Assembly: GCF_025947365.1 (NCBI RefSeq)
Contig: NZ_CP110012.1
Span: 1,488,001-1,552,000 of the forward strand
DNA from: Flavobacterium sp. N502540
Lineage (GTDB): Bacteria > Bacteroidota > Bacteroidia > Flavobacteriales > Flavobacteriaceae
Direction: 5' to 3'
Length of the DNA stretch: 64,000 nucleotides
Shown: one piece after another, positions 16,028 to 25,372 of the stretch
Layout: every line of letters begins with the position of its first letter
Numbering within the stretch: the stretch's first letter is position 1
The notes under the pieces: model-generated
Database searches by the model: none
What the model saw: the letters and a program-made list of their open reading frames with translations, nothing else
What the model was told of the DNA's origin: nothing
Translations under genes and position numbers: made by a program

Positions 16028-18085
16028 ATGATACAGAATCCAAAGAGATATACTATCACGGCAGCCTTACCTTACACCAACGGACCTATACATATTGGGC
16101 ATTTGGCGGGGGTTTACGTGCCTGCAGATATTTATTCGAGATATTTACGTTTACAAGGAAAAGACGTTGCATTTATTTGTGGAAGCGATGAACATGGTGT
16201 TGCAATTTCGATGAAAGCCAAAAAAGAAGGAGTTACACCACAAGAAGTTATCGATAAATACGACGGAATTATTAGAAAATCATTTGCTGATTTCGGAATT
16301 TCGTTTGACAATTACTCCAGAACTTCGGCTAAAATTCATCATGATACGGCTTCTGAATTTTTTAGAACCTTGTACGACAAAGGCGATTTTATTGAAGAAG
16401 TAACCGAACAATTGTACGATGCCAAAGCCAATCAGTTTCTGGCAGATCGTTTTGTGGTAGGAACCTGCCCTAAATGTGACAATCCGGAAGCTTATGGAGA
16501 TCAGTGTGAAAAATGCGGATCGACATTGAATGCTACCGATTTGATTAACCCAAAATCGACAATTACCGGAGAAACGCCAATTTTAAAAGAAACTAAACAC
16601 TGGTTTTTACCTTTGGATCGATACACTGAGTTTTTAACCGAATGGATTTTGGTTGGACATAAAAACGACTGGAAACCGAATGTTTACGGACAAGTAAAAT
16701 CATGGGTTGACGGCGGGCTTGAGCCTCGTGCCGTAACGCGTGACCTTGACTGGGGAATTGATGTTCCGGTTGAAGGTGCCGAAGGAAAAAAATTATACGT
16801 TTGGTTTGATGCTCCTATTGGTTATATTTCGTCTACTAAAGAATGGGCAGCCCGCGAAGGAAAAGACTGGCAACCTTACTGGAAAAACGAAGACACCAAA
16901 CTGGTTCATTTTATCGGGAAAGACAATATTGTTTTTCACTGTATCATTTTCCCGGCAATGCTTAAAGCCGAAGGAAGCTATATTTTACCGGACAACGTTC
17001 CTGCAAATGAGTTTTTGAATTTGGAAGGAAACAAACTTTCGACTTCTAAAAACTGGGCAGTTTGGCTGCACGAATATTTAGAAGAATTTCCGGAGAAACA
17101 AGACGTTTTACGTTATGCTTTAACTTCGAATGCACCGGAAACTAAAGACAACGATTTTACATGGAAAGATTTCCAGGCAAGAAACAACAACGAATTAGTT
17201 GCTATTTTCGGAAACTTCATCAACCGTGTTGCCGTTTTGATTAACAAAAATTACGATGGATTTATTCCAACACCAAATGAATTGTCTGAAGTTGACGAAA
17301 ATACTTTGGCAGAATTAAAAGCCTATCCGGCTGTAATTTCAAGTTCGGTAGAGCGTTACAGATTCCGTGAAGCTTTGGGTGAGTTGATGAACGTGGCCCG
17401 TTTAGGAAATAAATATTTAGCAGACGAAGAGCCCTGGAAAGTCATAAAAGAAAATCCGGAGCGTGTAAAAACTCAGTTATATGTAGCCTCCCAAATTGCT
17501 GCTGCCCTGAGTATTCTGGCTGAGCCGTTTTTACCTTTTACTGCCGCTAAATTATCCCGAATCCTGAAAAATGAAGGCAAATTACAATGGAATGATGTTG
17601 CTGAGAATTCAGATTTAATTCCATCAGGACATCAAATTGGTCCGAATGAATTGCTTTTCGCAAAAATAGAAGACGAAGAAATACAAAAACAAATAGACAA
17701 ATTGGAAGCGACAAAAACCGCAAATCTTGCCGAAAGTAAACAACCTGAACCACAAAAAGATCTTATTCAGTTTGAAGATTTCGCCAAAATGGACATTCGT
17801 GTAGGAACTATTCTGGAAGCCGAAAAAATGCCTAAAGCCAATAAACTTCTGGTACTTAAAGTGGATACCGGAATTGATGTACGTACGATTGTTTCGGGAA
17901 TTGCCGAAAGCTTTTCACCGGAAGAAATTATCGGAAAACGTGTTTCGGTTTTAGCCAACTTAGCGCCAAGAGCCCTACGTGGTGTAGAAAGTCAGGGAAT
18001 GATCCTGATGACAACCAATGCCGAAGGAAAACTGGTTTTCATCAATCCGGATGCTGATGCTCCGAATGGGGAAACGGTTAACTAA
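16028..18085 (+). CDS. metG: Methionyl-tRNA synthetase
   Basis: A class I synthetase of 685 residues charging both initiator and elongator tRNA-Met. HIGH is at residues 22-25. A zinc knuckle [19 protein letters not shown] lies near residue 147. The KMSKS loop is seen as NKLSTSKN near 334. The anticodon-binding helical domain follows. An EMAP-type tRNA-binding domain ([20 protein letters not shown]) occupies about residues 580-685, so this is the long dimeric form. The gene is complete and followed by two tandem terminators. Confidence 0.98.
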   Translation: MIQNPKRYTITAALPYTNGPIHIGHLAGVYVPADIYSRYLRLQGKDVAFICGSDEHGVAISMKAKKEGVTPQEVIDKYDGIIRKSFADFGISFDNYSRTSAKIHHDTASEFFRTLYDKGDFIEEVTEQLYDAKANQFLADRFVVGTCPKCDNPEAYGDQCEKCGSTLNATDLINPKSTITGETPILKETKHWFLPLDRYTEFLTEWILVGHKNDWKPNVYGQVKSWVDGGLEPRAVTRDLDWGIDVPVEGAEGKKLYVWFDAPIGYISSTKEWAAREGKDWQPYWKNEDTKLVHFIGKDNIVFHCIIFPAMLKAEGSYILPDNVPANEFLNLEGNKLSTSKNWAVWLHEYLEEFPEKQDVLRYALTSNAPETKDNDFTWKDFQARNNNELVAIFGNFINRVAVLINKNYDGFIPTPNELSEVDENTLAELKAYPAVISSSVERYRFREALGELMNVARLGNKYLADEEPWKVIKENPERVKTQLYVASQIAAALSILAEPFLPFTAAKLSRILKNEGKLQWNDVAENSDLIPSGHQIGPNELLFAKIEDEEIQKQIDKLEATKTANLAESKQPEPQKDLIQFEDFAKMDIRVGTILEAEKMPKANKLLVLKVDTGIDVRTIVSGIAESFSPEEIIGKRVSVLANLAPRALRGVESQGMILMTTNAEGKLVFINPDADAPNGETVN

Positions 18086-18140
18086 TTATTTTAATTAGAA
18101 AATGTGGCAATTTGATAATGCGATAATTTTCTAAATCTAT

Positions 18141-18188
18141 AAAAAACAAATCCGACAGGTTTTCAAAAACCTGTCGGATTTGTTTTTT
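18141..18188 (+). terminator. Terminator with CCGACAGG stem
   Basis: A 23-bp self-complementary stem centred on ATCCGACAGGTTTT / AAAACCTGTCGGAT, with T runs at the right. The same stem core recurs at 26089-26122 and 55754-55786. Confidence 0.85.
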
Positions 18189-18190
18189 AT

Positions 18191-18235
18191 AGAAAGTTAT
18201 CAGCCAAAAAATCCGGCAGATAACTTTCTTTTTTT
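18191..18235 (+). terminator. Second tandem terminator
   Basis: AGAAAGTTATC pairs with GATAACTTTCT around a 17-base loop, followed by a T run. It directly follows the CCGACAGG terminator. Confidence 0.75.
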
Positions 18236-18285
18236 GATCTAATTGAACAAAATAATTATATTTTTGATTACATCAAATAATAGTT

Positions 18286-18453
18286 ATGGACTCAAATTTT
18301 ATAAATGCATCTGAAAAAAAGCTTTTTAAAATCTCTAATAATCAAAAAACAGCAATTCTAGCAAGTAGAATAGAGATTGAAAATGGAAATTTTCATAAAA
18401 ATGAAGACGTAATTTCAGAAATGAGAGAATGGCTAAAAAATAAAAAAATGTGA
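18286..18453 (+). CDS. Small antitoxin-like protein, no toxin partner seen
   Basis: A 55-residue protein starting MDSNFINASEKKLFKISNNQ. Its pattern (ISNNQKTAILASRIEIENG..., then EDVISEMREWLKNK) resembles short antitoxins of RelE/ParE modules, which end in a helix containing WL. No RelE/ParE-like gene follows; the next gene encodes a coiled-coil membrane protein. The sequence here is visibly more AT-rich than its surroundings. It could be an orphaned antitoxin or an unrelated small protein. Confidence 0.5.
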   Translation: MDSNFINASEKKLFKISNNQKTAILASRIEIENGNFHKNEDVISEMREWLKNKKM

Positions 18454-18553
18454 ATCATTATTTTTTTTAATTAATTTACGCTTTTTTGATTTTAACAGCT
18501 TTTAATTAATTAAACAGTTGCAAAAAAGTAAGATATTAGTAAAAAAAATTCTT

Positions 18554-19339
18554 ATGAAAAAAACTTTACTTCTATTGTTAGTTTTCTTTGTTGTGAAATC
18601 ATATCCAATTTCGCAAACTAAGGTTGATTCTATTAATACTAAAATTAAAAATCAAATTTTAATACTAAATCGAAAAAATGACTCATTATCTAAAAGGCTT
18701 GATCAAATCGAAAAAAACGACTATAAATCTATTGATATAATTGAAAAAGTTAATGATTTTTATGATAAGTCTTGGAATAAATTAATAGCATTTTTAAGTA
18801 TTGCAGGTTCAATTATATTAATAGTAATTCCATACATTCAAATTAGAAATTACAAAGAACAGATTGATCTTAAGACCAAAGAATTTGAGAATTTAACAAA
18901 TAGCAAAGTACTCGAACTAGAATTAAAAATAACTGAGTTTCACAGAGAACAATTTGAACTTCTTAGAAAAGAGATTACTTTATCCCAAGAAGAGCTAAAT
19001 AAAAACATCAAAAGTGAAACTCAATATGTACAAGCATTTATTTTTGCTTTACGAGGAATGATGTCTTTAAAAGACAAAAATTACAACATGTATTTTCAAC
19101 AATATATAAATGCTCTTAATCTATTCATCGGTTTAAATAAAAATTCTGCAATAAAAAGCATGATTAATTCAATTAATGGAAACATTAAGAAATGTATCGC
19201 TAAAGAAATTAGTGTCTCTACAAATACAAAATCCCAAATGGATACGCTTATTTCAACTTTAGAAAAAGATTTTTACACCATTTTTCCTGACATAATTGAT
19301 GAATTAAAAACTGAAAGCTCAAAACTAATTGTTAACTAA
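18554..19339 (+). CDS. Hypothetical membrane protein with coiled coils
   Basis: A protein of 261 residues if started at MKKTLLLLLVFFVVKS; a TTG start 36 bases earlier is possible but would hide the signal peptide. It has a signal peptide, then a heptad-rich segment (about residues 25-60), a membrane helix near 75-97 (LIAFLSIAGSIILIVIPYI), and a long coiled coil to about residue 155. A helical C-terminal domain of unknown fold follows. It is very rich in Lys, Ile and Asn codons and AT-rich, unlike neighbouring genes. No family recognised. Confidence 0.6.
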   Translation: MKKTLLLLLVFFVVKSYPISQTKVDSINTKIKNQILILNRKNDSLSKRLDQIEKNDYKSIDIIEKVNDFYDKSWNKLIAFLSIAGSIILIVIPYIQIRNYKEQIDLKTKEFENLTNSKVLELELKITEFHREQFELLRKEITLSQEELNKNIKSETQYVQAFIFALRGMMSLKDKNYNMYFQQYINALNLFIGLNKNSAIKSMINSINGNIKKCIAKEISVSTNTKSQMDTLISTLEKDFYTIFPDIIDELKTESSKLIVN

Positions 19340-19512
19340 TAATAAGAAAATTCTTTCTTTATTAACGCTTTAATAAATTTTTATTTGTAAGTTTGTTCTG
19401 CAAAAATACTATAAGGAGTAATCCTGAACATTTAACTTAATTAAAGTTAACAATAAGCGATTCCCTCGCCACGATGTCCCTGAGGAAACAATGGGAATTC
19501 TATCCTTATGGG

Positions 19513-19520
19513 TATTTTTG
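19513..19520 (+). promoter_or_regulatory. Possible -7 box
   Basis: TATTTTTG, matching TAnnTTTG, 43 bases before the start at 19563. Confidence 0.3.
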
Positions 19521-19562
19521 CACATCTAAAGCGGGGGATTCGTGCGTTTAATATTTTCGAAT

Positions 19563-19838
19563 ATGCAAAGAGAAAATCAAAAACCAGCACAACAAGATGT
19601 ACTGCCAGCGGTGGCAAAATTCCTTTCCTTTCTTTGGATGGAAGGAGAATTTAGAGAACAACCGAAATATTTGTCCGAGATTTTCGAGGCCATTCTGGAA
19701 ACAGAGATTGGTGACAACCAGGAGCTGCGCACTAAAATGATAAGTTGTATGAAAACCATTAAAATGCTGAACCAGGCACTTGATCCCTTCTCGGATCAAC
19801 AAATAGCACAGGCCTGCAGTGAAATTGCTACATCTTAA
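19563..19838 (+). CDS. Small hypothetical helical protein
   Basis: A 91-residue cytoplasmic protein starting MQRENQKPAQQDVLPAVAKF. It is predicted helical and acidic, with no signal peptide or recognised domain. A frame opens 21 bases earlier (MRLIFSNM), but the later ATG gives the more natural soluble N-terminus. It stands alone. A short GCGTGAA/TTCACGC hairpin follows its stop. Confidence 0.55.
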   Translation: MQRENQKPAQQDVLPAVAKFLSFLWMEGEFREQPKYLSEIFEAILETEIGDNQELRTKMISCMKTIKMLNQALDPFSDQQIAQACSEIATS

Positions 19839-19982
19839 AGACTTTCTTAAACGCGTGAAATTGATAATCGATTCACGCGTTTCTCTTTTAAAAACTTTAC
19901 AAAAATCAATAATTTGATTCTTATTCAAGAAAAAAGTGAGATCTTAGCAAAAACCCACTTTCCGATTCAATATTTAGATTAA

Positions 19983-20861
19983 ATGAAACTCACAAAACCA
20001 AGATTGGCCCTAATTGGTGGAATACTTTGTATTTCGATTTTTCCAATATTAGTCAAACTAAAACTAGCTCCGGGATTAATCTCGGCTTTTTACAGAATGT
20101 TTTTTGCGGTACTCCTGCTTTTGCCTTATGTACTGGTTACTAAAAGCTTTAAGCTCCCGAAAACCAAATTCATACTATTAGCAGTGCTTTGCGGAATTCT
20201 GTTCTCATCGGATGTTGCGGTTTGGAATATTGCAATTCAGGATTCAAGTGCAACTCAGGCATCTTTATTAACTAATTTATCACCGCTTTGGGTTGGAATT
20301 GGTTCTTTTTTCTTTCTAAAAATCCGACCTGCCACCAATTTCTGGATCGGAACTGTCGTTTCCTTATTCGGAATGGTCACGTTGGTGGGATTTGAGTTTT
20401 TCATGGATTTGAATTTTGATCAGGCCTTTCTGTTTGCCGTTTTATCGGGTATTCTTTATTCGATTTATCTATTGGTAAGCAAAAAAGCACTCTCAGAAAT
20501 CGATGTTTTATCTTTTATGACTATCAGCTTACTGGCATCGAGTATTTATTTAGGAATTCTATGTTATGCCCTGGATCAGCCTTTTGCAGGTTTCTCGAAT
20601 ACGGGTTGGTTTGTACTGGCACTTCAGGCCGTAATTTGTCAATTGTGTGCCTGGCTTTCCATCAGTTATGCTACCCAGCACATGCGCGCCACAAGAGTTT
20701 CGTTAAGTTTATTGAGTCAGGCCGTAATTACTTCGATATTAGCTTGGTTGTTTTTGGAAGAACAAATAACTTTACAAATGGTTTTTGGCGGAATCATTCT
20801 GCTGCTCGGAATTAGAATTACGTTCTATGATAAGACGATTTCATTAAAAAAGCTTTTCTAA
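19983..20861 (+). CDS. DMT superfamily transporter, EamA domains
   Basis: A 292-residue inner-membrane protein with about ten hydrophobic helices in two EamA-type halves of five. Examples are LALIGGILCISIFPILVKL at the start and FGGIILLLGIRITF near the end. The first half contains NIAIQDSSATQASLLTNLSP, the conserved DMT loop/helix pattern. Drug/metabolite exporters of this kind move amino acids, purines or other small molecules; the cargo cannot be read from sequence. A tandem repeat array follows it. Confidence 0.88.
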   Translation: MKLTKPRLALIGGILCISIFPILVKLKLAPGLISAFYRMFFAVLLLLPYVLVTKSFKLPKTKFILLAVLCGILFSSDVAVWNIAIQDSSATQASLLTNLSPLWVGIGSFFFLKIRPATNFWIGTVVSLFGMVTLVGFEFFMDLNFDQAFLFAVLSGILYSIYLLVSKKALSEIDVLSFMTISLLASSIYLGILCYALDQPFAGFSNTGWFVLALQAVICQLCAWLSISYATQHMRATRVSLSLLSQAVITSILAWLFLEEQITLQMVFGGIILLLGIRITFYDKTISLKKLF

Positions 20862-20929
20862 GTCATTGGCCCACGGATGACGCTGGTTTTACAGATTTTC
20901 GCAGATTATTTGTTCATCTGAATCATTAA

Positions 20930-21351
20930 ATTCGTGAATTCGTGGCTAAAAAATACGCTCGCAGATTTGGCTGATCTGGCTGATTATTTTAGAACCTTTG
21001 AGATCATTTTAAACTGTGGCAATAAAAATTCACAACCATTCGTGAATTCGTGGCGAAAAAATATTCTCGCAGATTTGGCTGATCTGGCTGATTATTTTTA
21101 AAATCTTTGAAATCATTCTAATCTGTGGCATTAAAATTCGTGAATTCGTGGCAAAAAAATATTCTCACAGATTTGGCTGATCTGGCAGATTTTTTTTTAA
21201 ATCTTTGAAATCATTCTAATCTGTGGCAATAAAATTCGTGAATTCGTGGCAAAAAAAATATTCTCGCAGATTTGGCTGATCTGGCAGATTATTTTTTTTA
21301 AATCTTTGAAATCATTCTAATCTGTGGCATTAAAATTCGTGAATTCGTGGC
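20930..21351. repeat. Tandem array of 98-108 bp units
   Basis: The word ATTCGTGAATTCGTGGC occurs at 20930, 21038, 21136, 21234 and 21335, giving four units of 108, 98, 98 and 101 bases. Each unit also contains CGCAGATTTGGCTGATCTGG and AATCTTTGAAATCATTCTAA (slightly varied). The later units are nearly identical, the first is diverged. The 20862-21398 gap has no other gene. No spacers of unique sequence separate the repeats, so this is not a CRISPR array. Confidence 0.92.
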
Positions 21352-21398
21352 AAAAAAACCTGAAACAAGAAAAACTTCAAACCTGAAACAAAAACATT

Positions 21399-22106
21399 AT
21401 GTTACATAAAAACAAAATCTCCAACTTAAAAGTAATCGCATTTGATGCCGATGACACCTTATTTGTCAACGAACCTTACTTTCAGGAAACCGAACATAAA
21501 TTTTGCGCTTTGATGGAAGATTATCTTTCGCATCAGGGAATTTCGCAGGAACTATTCAAAATCGAAATTGAGAACCTGTCACTGTATGGTTACGGAATCA
21601 AAGGCTATATTTTGTCGATGATCGAAGCTGCAATGACAATCTCCAACAACACTATTCCGATTGAGGTTATCGAAAAAATCATCCAATATGGAAAAGAACT
21701 ACTCGAGAAACCAATTGAATTGCTTGATGGCGTCGAAGAAACCCTAAAAACACTACACGGAAAGTACAAACTGGTTGTAGCCACAAAAGGCGATCTGAAA
21801 GACCAGCACAGCAAATTGCACCGCTCAGGACTTGGGCATTATTTTCACCATATCGAAGTAATGTCAGACAAACAGGAAATTGATTATACGAAGTTATTAG
21901 GGCGTTTAGACATTCAGGCAGAGGAATTCCTCATGATCGGGAACTCCCTAAAATCAGATGTACTGCCGGTTTTAGGCATTGGTGGTTATGCCGTACATAT
22001 TCCGTTTCACACCACTTGGGAGCACGAAAAAATCAGTCACAAAATAGAACACGAACATTTTAGTTCGTTTGAAAAAATCACTGAAATCCTTCAGAACTTA
22101 TTGTAA
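21399..22106 (+). CDS. HAD family hydrolase
   Basis: A 235-residue cytoplasmic phosphatase-like protein. HAD motif I is FDADDTLF (Asp 16 and 18 as nucleophile and acid), motif II VVATKGDL near residue 127, and motif IV LMIGNSLKSDV near 180. A helical cap lies between motifs I and II. Its stop overlaps the ATG of the next gene by one base (TAATG), so the pair is probably translated together. Substrate unknown. Confidence 0.9.
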   Translation: MLHKNKISNLKVIAFDADDTLFVNEPYFQETEHKFCALMEDYLSHQGISQELFKIEIENLSLYGYGIKGYILSMIEAAMTISNNTIPIEVIEKIIQYGKELLEKPIELLDGVEETLKTLHGKYKLVVATKGDLKDQHSKLHRSGLGHYFHHIEVMSDKQEIDYTKLLGRLDIQAEEFLMIGNSLKSDVLPVLGIGGYAVHIPFHTTWEHEKISHKIEHEHFSSFEKITEILQNLL

Positions 22107-22735
22107 TGAAAACACTTTTAGACTTAGAAAACTGGAATAGAAAAGAACACTTTGCACACTTCATTCAAATGGAAGAGCCCTTTTTTGGTGCTACCGTCGA
22201 GATTGATTGTACGCAGGCCTACGAAACGGCCAAAAGTCTCAAATCATCCTTTTTTATTTATTATTTGCACAAAACACTGGTTGCCGTAAATGCAATCGAA
22301 AACTTTAGATACCGAATTTCGGGAGATCAGATTTACATCAATGACCAAATCGACGCTTCTGCAACCATCGGACGTGAAGACGGTACTTTCGGGTTTTCAT
22401 TTATAGAATACCACCCTGATTTTAAAACCTTCGAAAAAACGGCTCTACAGGAAATAGAACGCATACAGAATACCACCGGACTTTTTACAAGGTCTTTTGA
22501 AAATGATAATTTAATTCACTTCTCGGCAATTCCGTGGTTGAACTTTACGTCACTTTCACATGCCCGCAGTTTTACCTTTCCGGACAGCTGTCCAAAGGTG
22601 TCTTTCGGAAAAATGATGGTTTCACCAACCGGAAAAAGAACCATCGCCATGTCTGTACATGTGCATCACGCCTTAATGGACGGATTACACATGGGACAAT
22701 TTGTAGATTATTTTCAGGAATTAATGAATCAATAA
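22106..22735 (+). CDS. Chloramphenicol acetyltransferase-like acyltransferase
   Basis: A 209-residue protein of the trimeric CAT fold. The catalytic motif is HVHHALMDGLHMGQF near residue 184 (HHxxxDG), and the family segment FTSLSHARSF lies near 152. It uses acetyl-CoA to O-acetylate small alcohols. Chromosomal CAT-like proteins of the Bacteroidota are not necessarily resistance enzymes, so the drug role is not claimed. It is coupled to the HAD hydrolase upstream. Confidence 0.85.
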   Translation: MKTLLDLENWNRKEHFAHFIQMEEPFFGATVEIDCTQAYETAKSLKSSFFIYYLHKTLVAVNAIENFRYRISGDQIYINDQIDASATIGREDGTFGFSFIEYHPDFKTFEKTALQEIERIQNTTGLFTRSFENDNLIHFSAIPWLNFTSLSHARSFTFPDSCPKVSFGKMMVSPTGKRTIAMSVHVHHALMDGLHMGQFVDYFQELMNQ

Positions 22736-22784
22736 TTCGCACACAAGAGGTTAAATTTGGAATAATTTTTGTCAATAAAAGCAT

Positions 22785-24230
22785 ATGAAAAAACTACTCC
22801 TTTTCTTGTTAGTAACCTATCAGTCAACGCTGTTGAGTCAGACAGTGTTGGCTTCTTATCCTTTAGATTTAAAGAGGTACGATCAGAACAATACAATTGT
22901 TAATGTCGAAAATAAGGCAACCCACGATGTATTTGTTTTTGCTACAAATACTCAGAATCTTACCATTTTAAGATACAATAGCGCTTTATTTTTAAAGGAC
23001 GAATTTACAGTATCACGTGCCAATCTTGAAAACAAATCGATATTGGGCTATAGTTTTAGTGAAGACGGAAACCCTACACTTTATTGGGCTTCCGAAGATT
23101 CTTCGGAAATTTTTGTAATCAAATATTATTTGGAAACCAAAACATATAAGATTTTAAAATTTCAATATCCTTCTTCGAGTGAATACATCGTTGCTAAATT
23201 CCAAAGCAACAATCTACTCTACCTGTTATCTAAAGAACTCACAAGCCATACTTTAACGGCCTATGTTTTTAAAAACGGAATTGTAGAAGAGCGGATATTT
23301 GATTTCTCTGCTTTTACTTTTCAAAACAAAAGAGGTCAGTCTGTAAGTTTTTCACAGCTCATCAAGGAGAATCCGATTATAAAAATTGATTTGGAAGATT
23401 ATACTCCTTTAGACAAAGCTTCTAAAAAAAGTAAAATTTATCTCGAGGACAATCATCTTATCCTGACATTGGATCATAATCCGAAAGAAACACAGCTTTT
23501 TGATCTGAATCTGGAAAATCAGGACGTTATTGAAAAGAAAATTGCCCAGTCCCAGATTAAAACCCCTCGTAAAATAAGCAACTCGTTCTATCATGAAAAG
23601 AAGCTTTATCAAATCAATGCCAATGAAGATGAACTGGTTCTTGACATTAAAAATTACGATTCGGGCGAACTTATAAAAAATATCAGAGTTGCAAAGGAGG
23701 ATACGATTCGATTTAAAACCTCTCCTTTCCTCGTTCAACAAGGCGGTGAAAGAAGAACACGGGAATTGAGGAGCACCAAACGATTTCTACAACATCTGGC
23801 TGCATTAGAAATTGGTTTATCTGTTTATGACAATGGAATAAGTACTTCTATCACACTTGGCGGAACTCCACGTGTTGGCGGAGCTTATTACACCGTCATG
23901 AACGATACTTTTACCTGGGATTATTTGCCGGTGGTAAATGACGAAACCGTATTTTTTGAAACTGCTTTAAACCAAAAATCAGAATTTGTTGCCAAAGATC
24001 CGGCACCAATGGCACTTGACAACTTGTACTACTTTTTAAACAATAATAGAAAAGCGATTCAGGATAACATTTTTAGATTTGACGATTATTATATTTTAGG
24101 GTATTATGATACTGCTTTAAAACAATACCAGATGCGAAAATTTACCGATGGATTTCCGGAAAATGAAACACAAAATCCGATCATCGATAAGGCTACTTTT
24201 TCGAAACCATTTTCATTTGAAAGGCCTTAA
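22785..24230 (+). CDS. Hypothetical exported protein
   Basis: A 481-residue protein with a signal peptide (MKKLLLFLLVTYQSTLLSQ). The mature part is rich in beta strands with repeating short motifs, possibly a propeller-like fold, and no catalytic motif is seen. Its C-terminus (ATFSKPFSFERP) lacks a T9SS sorting domain. It follows the CAT-like gene after 49 bases but has its own AT-rich leader. Function unknown. Confidence 0.65.
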   Translation: MKKLLLFLLVTYQSTLLSQTVLASYPLDLKRYDQNNTIVNVENKATHDVFVFATNTQNLTILRYNSALFLKDEFTVSRANLENKSILGYSFSEDGNPTLYWASEDSSEIFVIKYYLETKTYKILKFQYPSSSEYIVAKFQSNNLLYLLSKELTSHTLTAYVFKNGIVEERIFDFSAFTFQNKRGQSVSFSQLIKENPIIKIDLEDYTPLDKASKKSKIYLEDNHLILTLDHNPKETQLFDLNLENQDVIEKKIAQSQIKTPRKISNSFYHEKKLYQINANEDELVLDIKNYDSGELIKNIRVAKEDTIRFKTSPFLVQQGGERRTRELRSTKRFLQHLAALEIGLSVYDNGISTSITLGGTPRVGGAYYTVMNDTFTWDYLPVVNDETVFFETALNQKSEFVAKDPAPMALDNLYYFLNNNRKAIQDNIFRFDDYYILGYYDTALKQYQMRKFTDGFPENETQNPIIDKATFSKPFSFERP

Positions 24231-24325
24231 TTTTATTGAGAATTAGTCCAAATGTCTGATGTTTTCAGGTTTGAAAAAAAAGGGAATGGATTATTTTTTC
24301 TAACTTTACAAAAAAGAGAAATATT

Positions 24326-24844
24326 ATGTTATCAAAAAATATCGAAACAGCTTTAAACAAGCAAATCCGCATAGAGGCAGAATCTTCGCAAACCTACCTT
24401 TCTATGGCTTGTTGGGCTGAAGTACACGGACTGGAAGGAATTGCGCAATTTATGTACACACAGTCAGACGAAGAGCGTGCGCACATGCTAAAGTTAATAA
24501 AGTATGTAAACGAACGCGGAGGTCACTCTCATATTACTGATCTAAAAGCGCCTAAAACATCTTATTCAACTTTCAAAGAAATGTTTGAGGAACTTTACAA
24601 CCATGAACTTTTTGTTTCAAAATCAATCAACGAATTGGTACACATTACTTTTGAAGAAAAAGATTATGCAACACATAATTTCTTACAATGGTATGTTTCT
24701 GAACAAATCGAAGAAGAAGCGACAGCTAAGTCAATCTTAGATAAAATTAACTTAATTGGAGATGACAAAGGCGGACTATACTTGTTCGACCGTGATATTC
24801 AACAATTAACGGTTACGAGCTCGATCGCTATCAACCCAAAATAA
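24326..24844 (+). CDS. ftnA: Ferritin (non-haem, bacterial FtnA type)
   Basis: A 172-residue iron-storage protein that forms a 24-mer shell and oxidises Fe(II). Ferroxidase ligands are visible: Glu17 in IRIEAESSQTYLSM, then Glu50 and His53 in DEERAHMLKLIKYV, and further Glu in YVSEQIEEEATAKS. The usual four-helix bundle length is kept. TAACTTTA at 24301 resembles a weak -7 box. Confidence 0.95.
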   Translation: MLSKNIETALNKQIRIEAESSQTYLSMACWAEVHGLEGIAQFMYTQSDEERAHMLKLIKYVNERGGHSHITDLKAPKTSYSTFKEMFEELYNHELFVSKSINELVHITFEEKDYATHNFLQWYVSEQIEEEATAKSILDKINLIGDDKGGLYLFDRDIQQLTVTSSIAINPK

Positions 24845-24891
24845 AAAAAGTTAAAGTTTATTTAGAACATTTAAAAATAACTTTTTTCTTT

Positions 24892-24899
24892 TATATTTG
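24892..24899 (+). promoter_or_regulatory. Probable -7 box
   Basis: TATATTTG, a perfect TAnnTTTG match, 28 bases before the TTG-started small gene. It supports transcription independent of ferritin. Confidence 0.4.
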
Positions 24900-24926
24900 T
24901 CTCTGTTTTTATAATACAGAGGAAAA

Positions 24927-25115
24927 TTGAGCAAGAAAGAAAAAGACAAGGACAAAAAAAAGGATAAGAAGAAAAAGAAGAATAAAGCTGCTATCCTTGA
25001 GAACATTAAGAGGTTGGAAAACTGTAAATCTTCTTGTTGTGAGAAATACAAAAAAAGCGAAAAGAAACGTTGCTCACGTTGTCCTATGTTTGATTTATTC
25101 AAAAAAACTGCTTAA
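24927..25115 (+). CDS. Small Lys-rich protein with a conserved-looking Cys tail
   Basis: A 62-residue protein starting at TTG (MSKKEKDKDKKKDKKKKKNK); no ATG is available in frame. The first half is almost all Lys and Asp, the second half holds six Cys (LENCKSSCCEKYKKSEKKRC, then SRCPMFDLF). It has its own -7 box and a strong terminator, so it is a real transcription unit. The Cys pattern could bind zinc or an iron-sulfur cluster. No family name known to me. Confidence 0.6.
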   Translation: MSKKEKDKDKKKDKKKKKNKAAILENIKRLENCKSSCCEKYKKSEKKRCSRCPMFDLFKKTA

Positions 25116-25128
25116 CAAAATATACAAA

Positions 25129-25151
25129 CCCACCAATCGGTGGGTTTTTTA
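25129..25151 (+). terminator. Rho-independent terminator
   Basis: CCCACC, loop AATC, GGTGGG, then six T residues, just past the small Cys-rich gene. The rest of the gap to 25372 holds only decayed CTTTGCG-type repeat words. Confidence 0.88.
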
Positions 25152-25372
25152 GTTTAATGCCCTGACCACCCTCAGAACAATAATTATAAGCCGTAGCTGC
25201 AACGTGAATTATTCTATTGCGATGTCTGCCAACGATTGAAATTGTTAGCAATCTTTACTTTGTAAAAACGAGATCTTTAATAATCAAATCTTTGCGTAAC
25301 TTTGCTTTTCTCCATTGCGTTCCTTGCGGTTAAAATTAATCCCATTTTTTTTACGATTCATTCAGTTCATCT

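Noticed and set aside
20862..21398. Possible CRISPR array
   Set aside because: The repeats are directly contiguous ~98-bp units with no unique spacers, and there are no cas genes nearby.
22106..22735. Chloramphenicol resistance gene
   Set aside because: The fold and HHxxxDG motif fit CAT, but chromosomal CAT-like proteins have varied acyl acceptors and there is no mobile context, so only the family is claimed.
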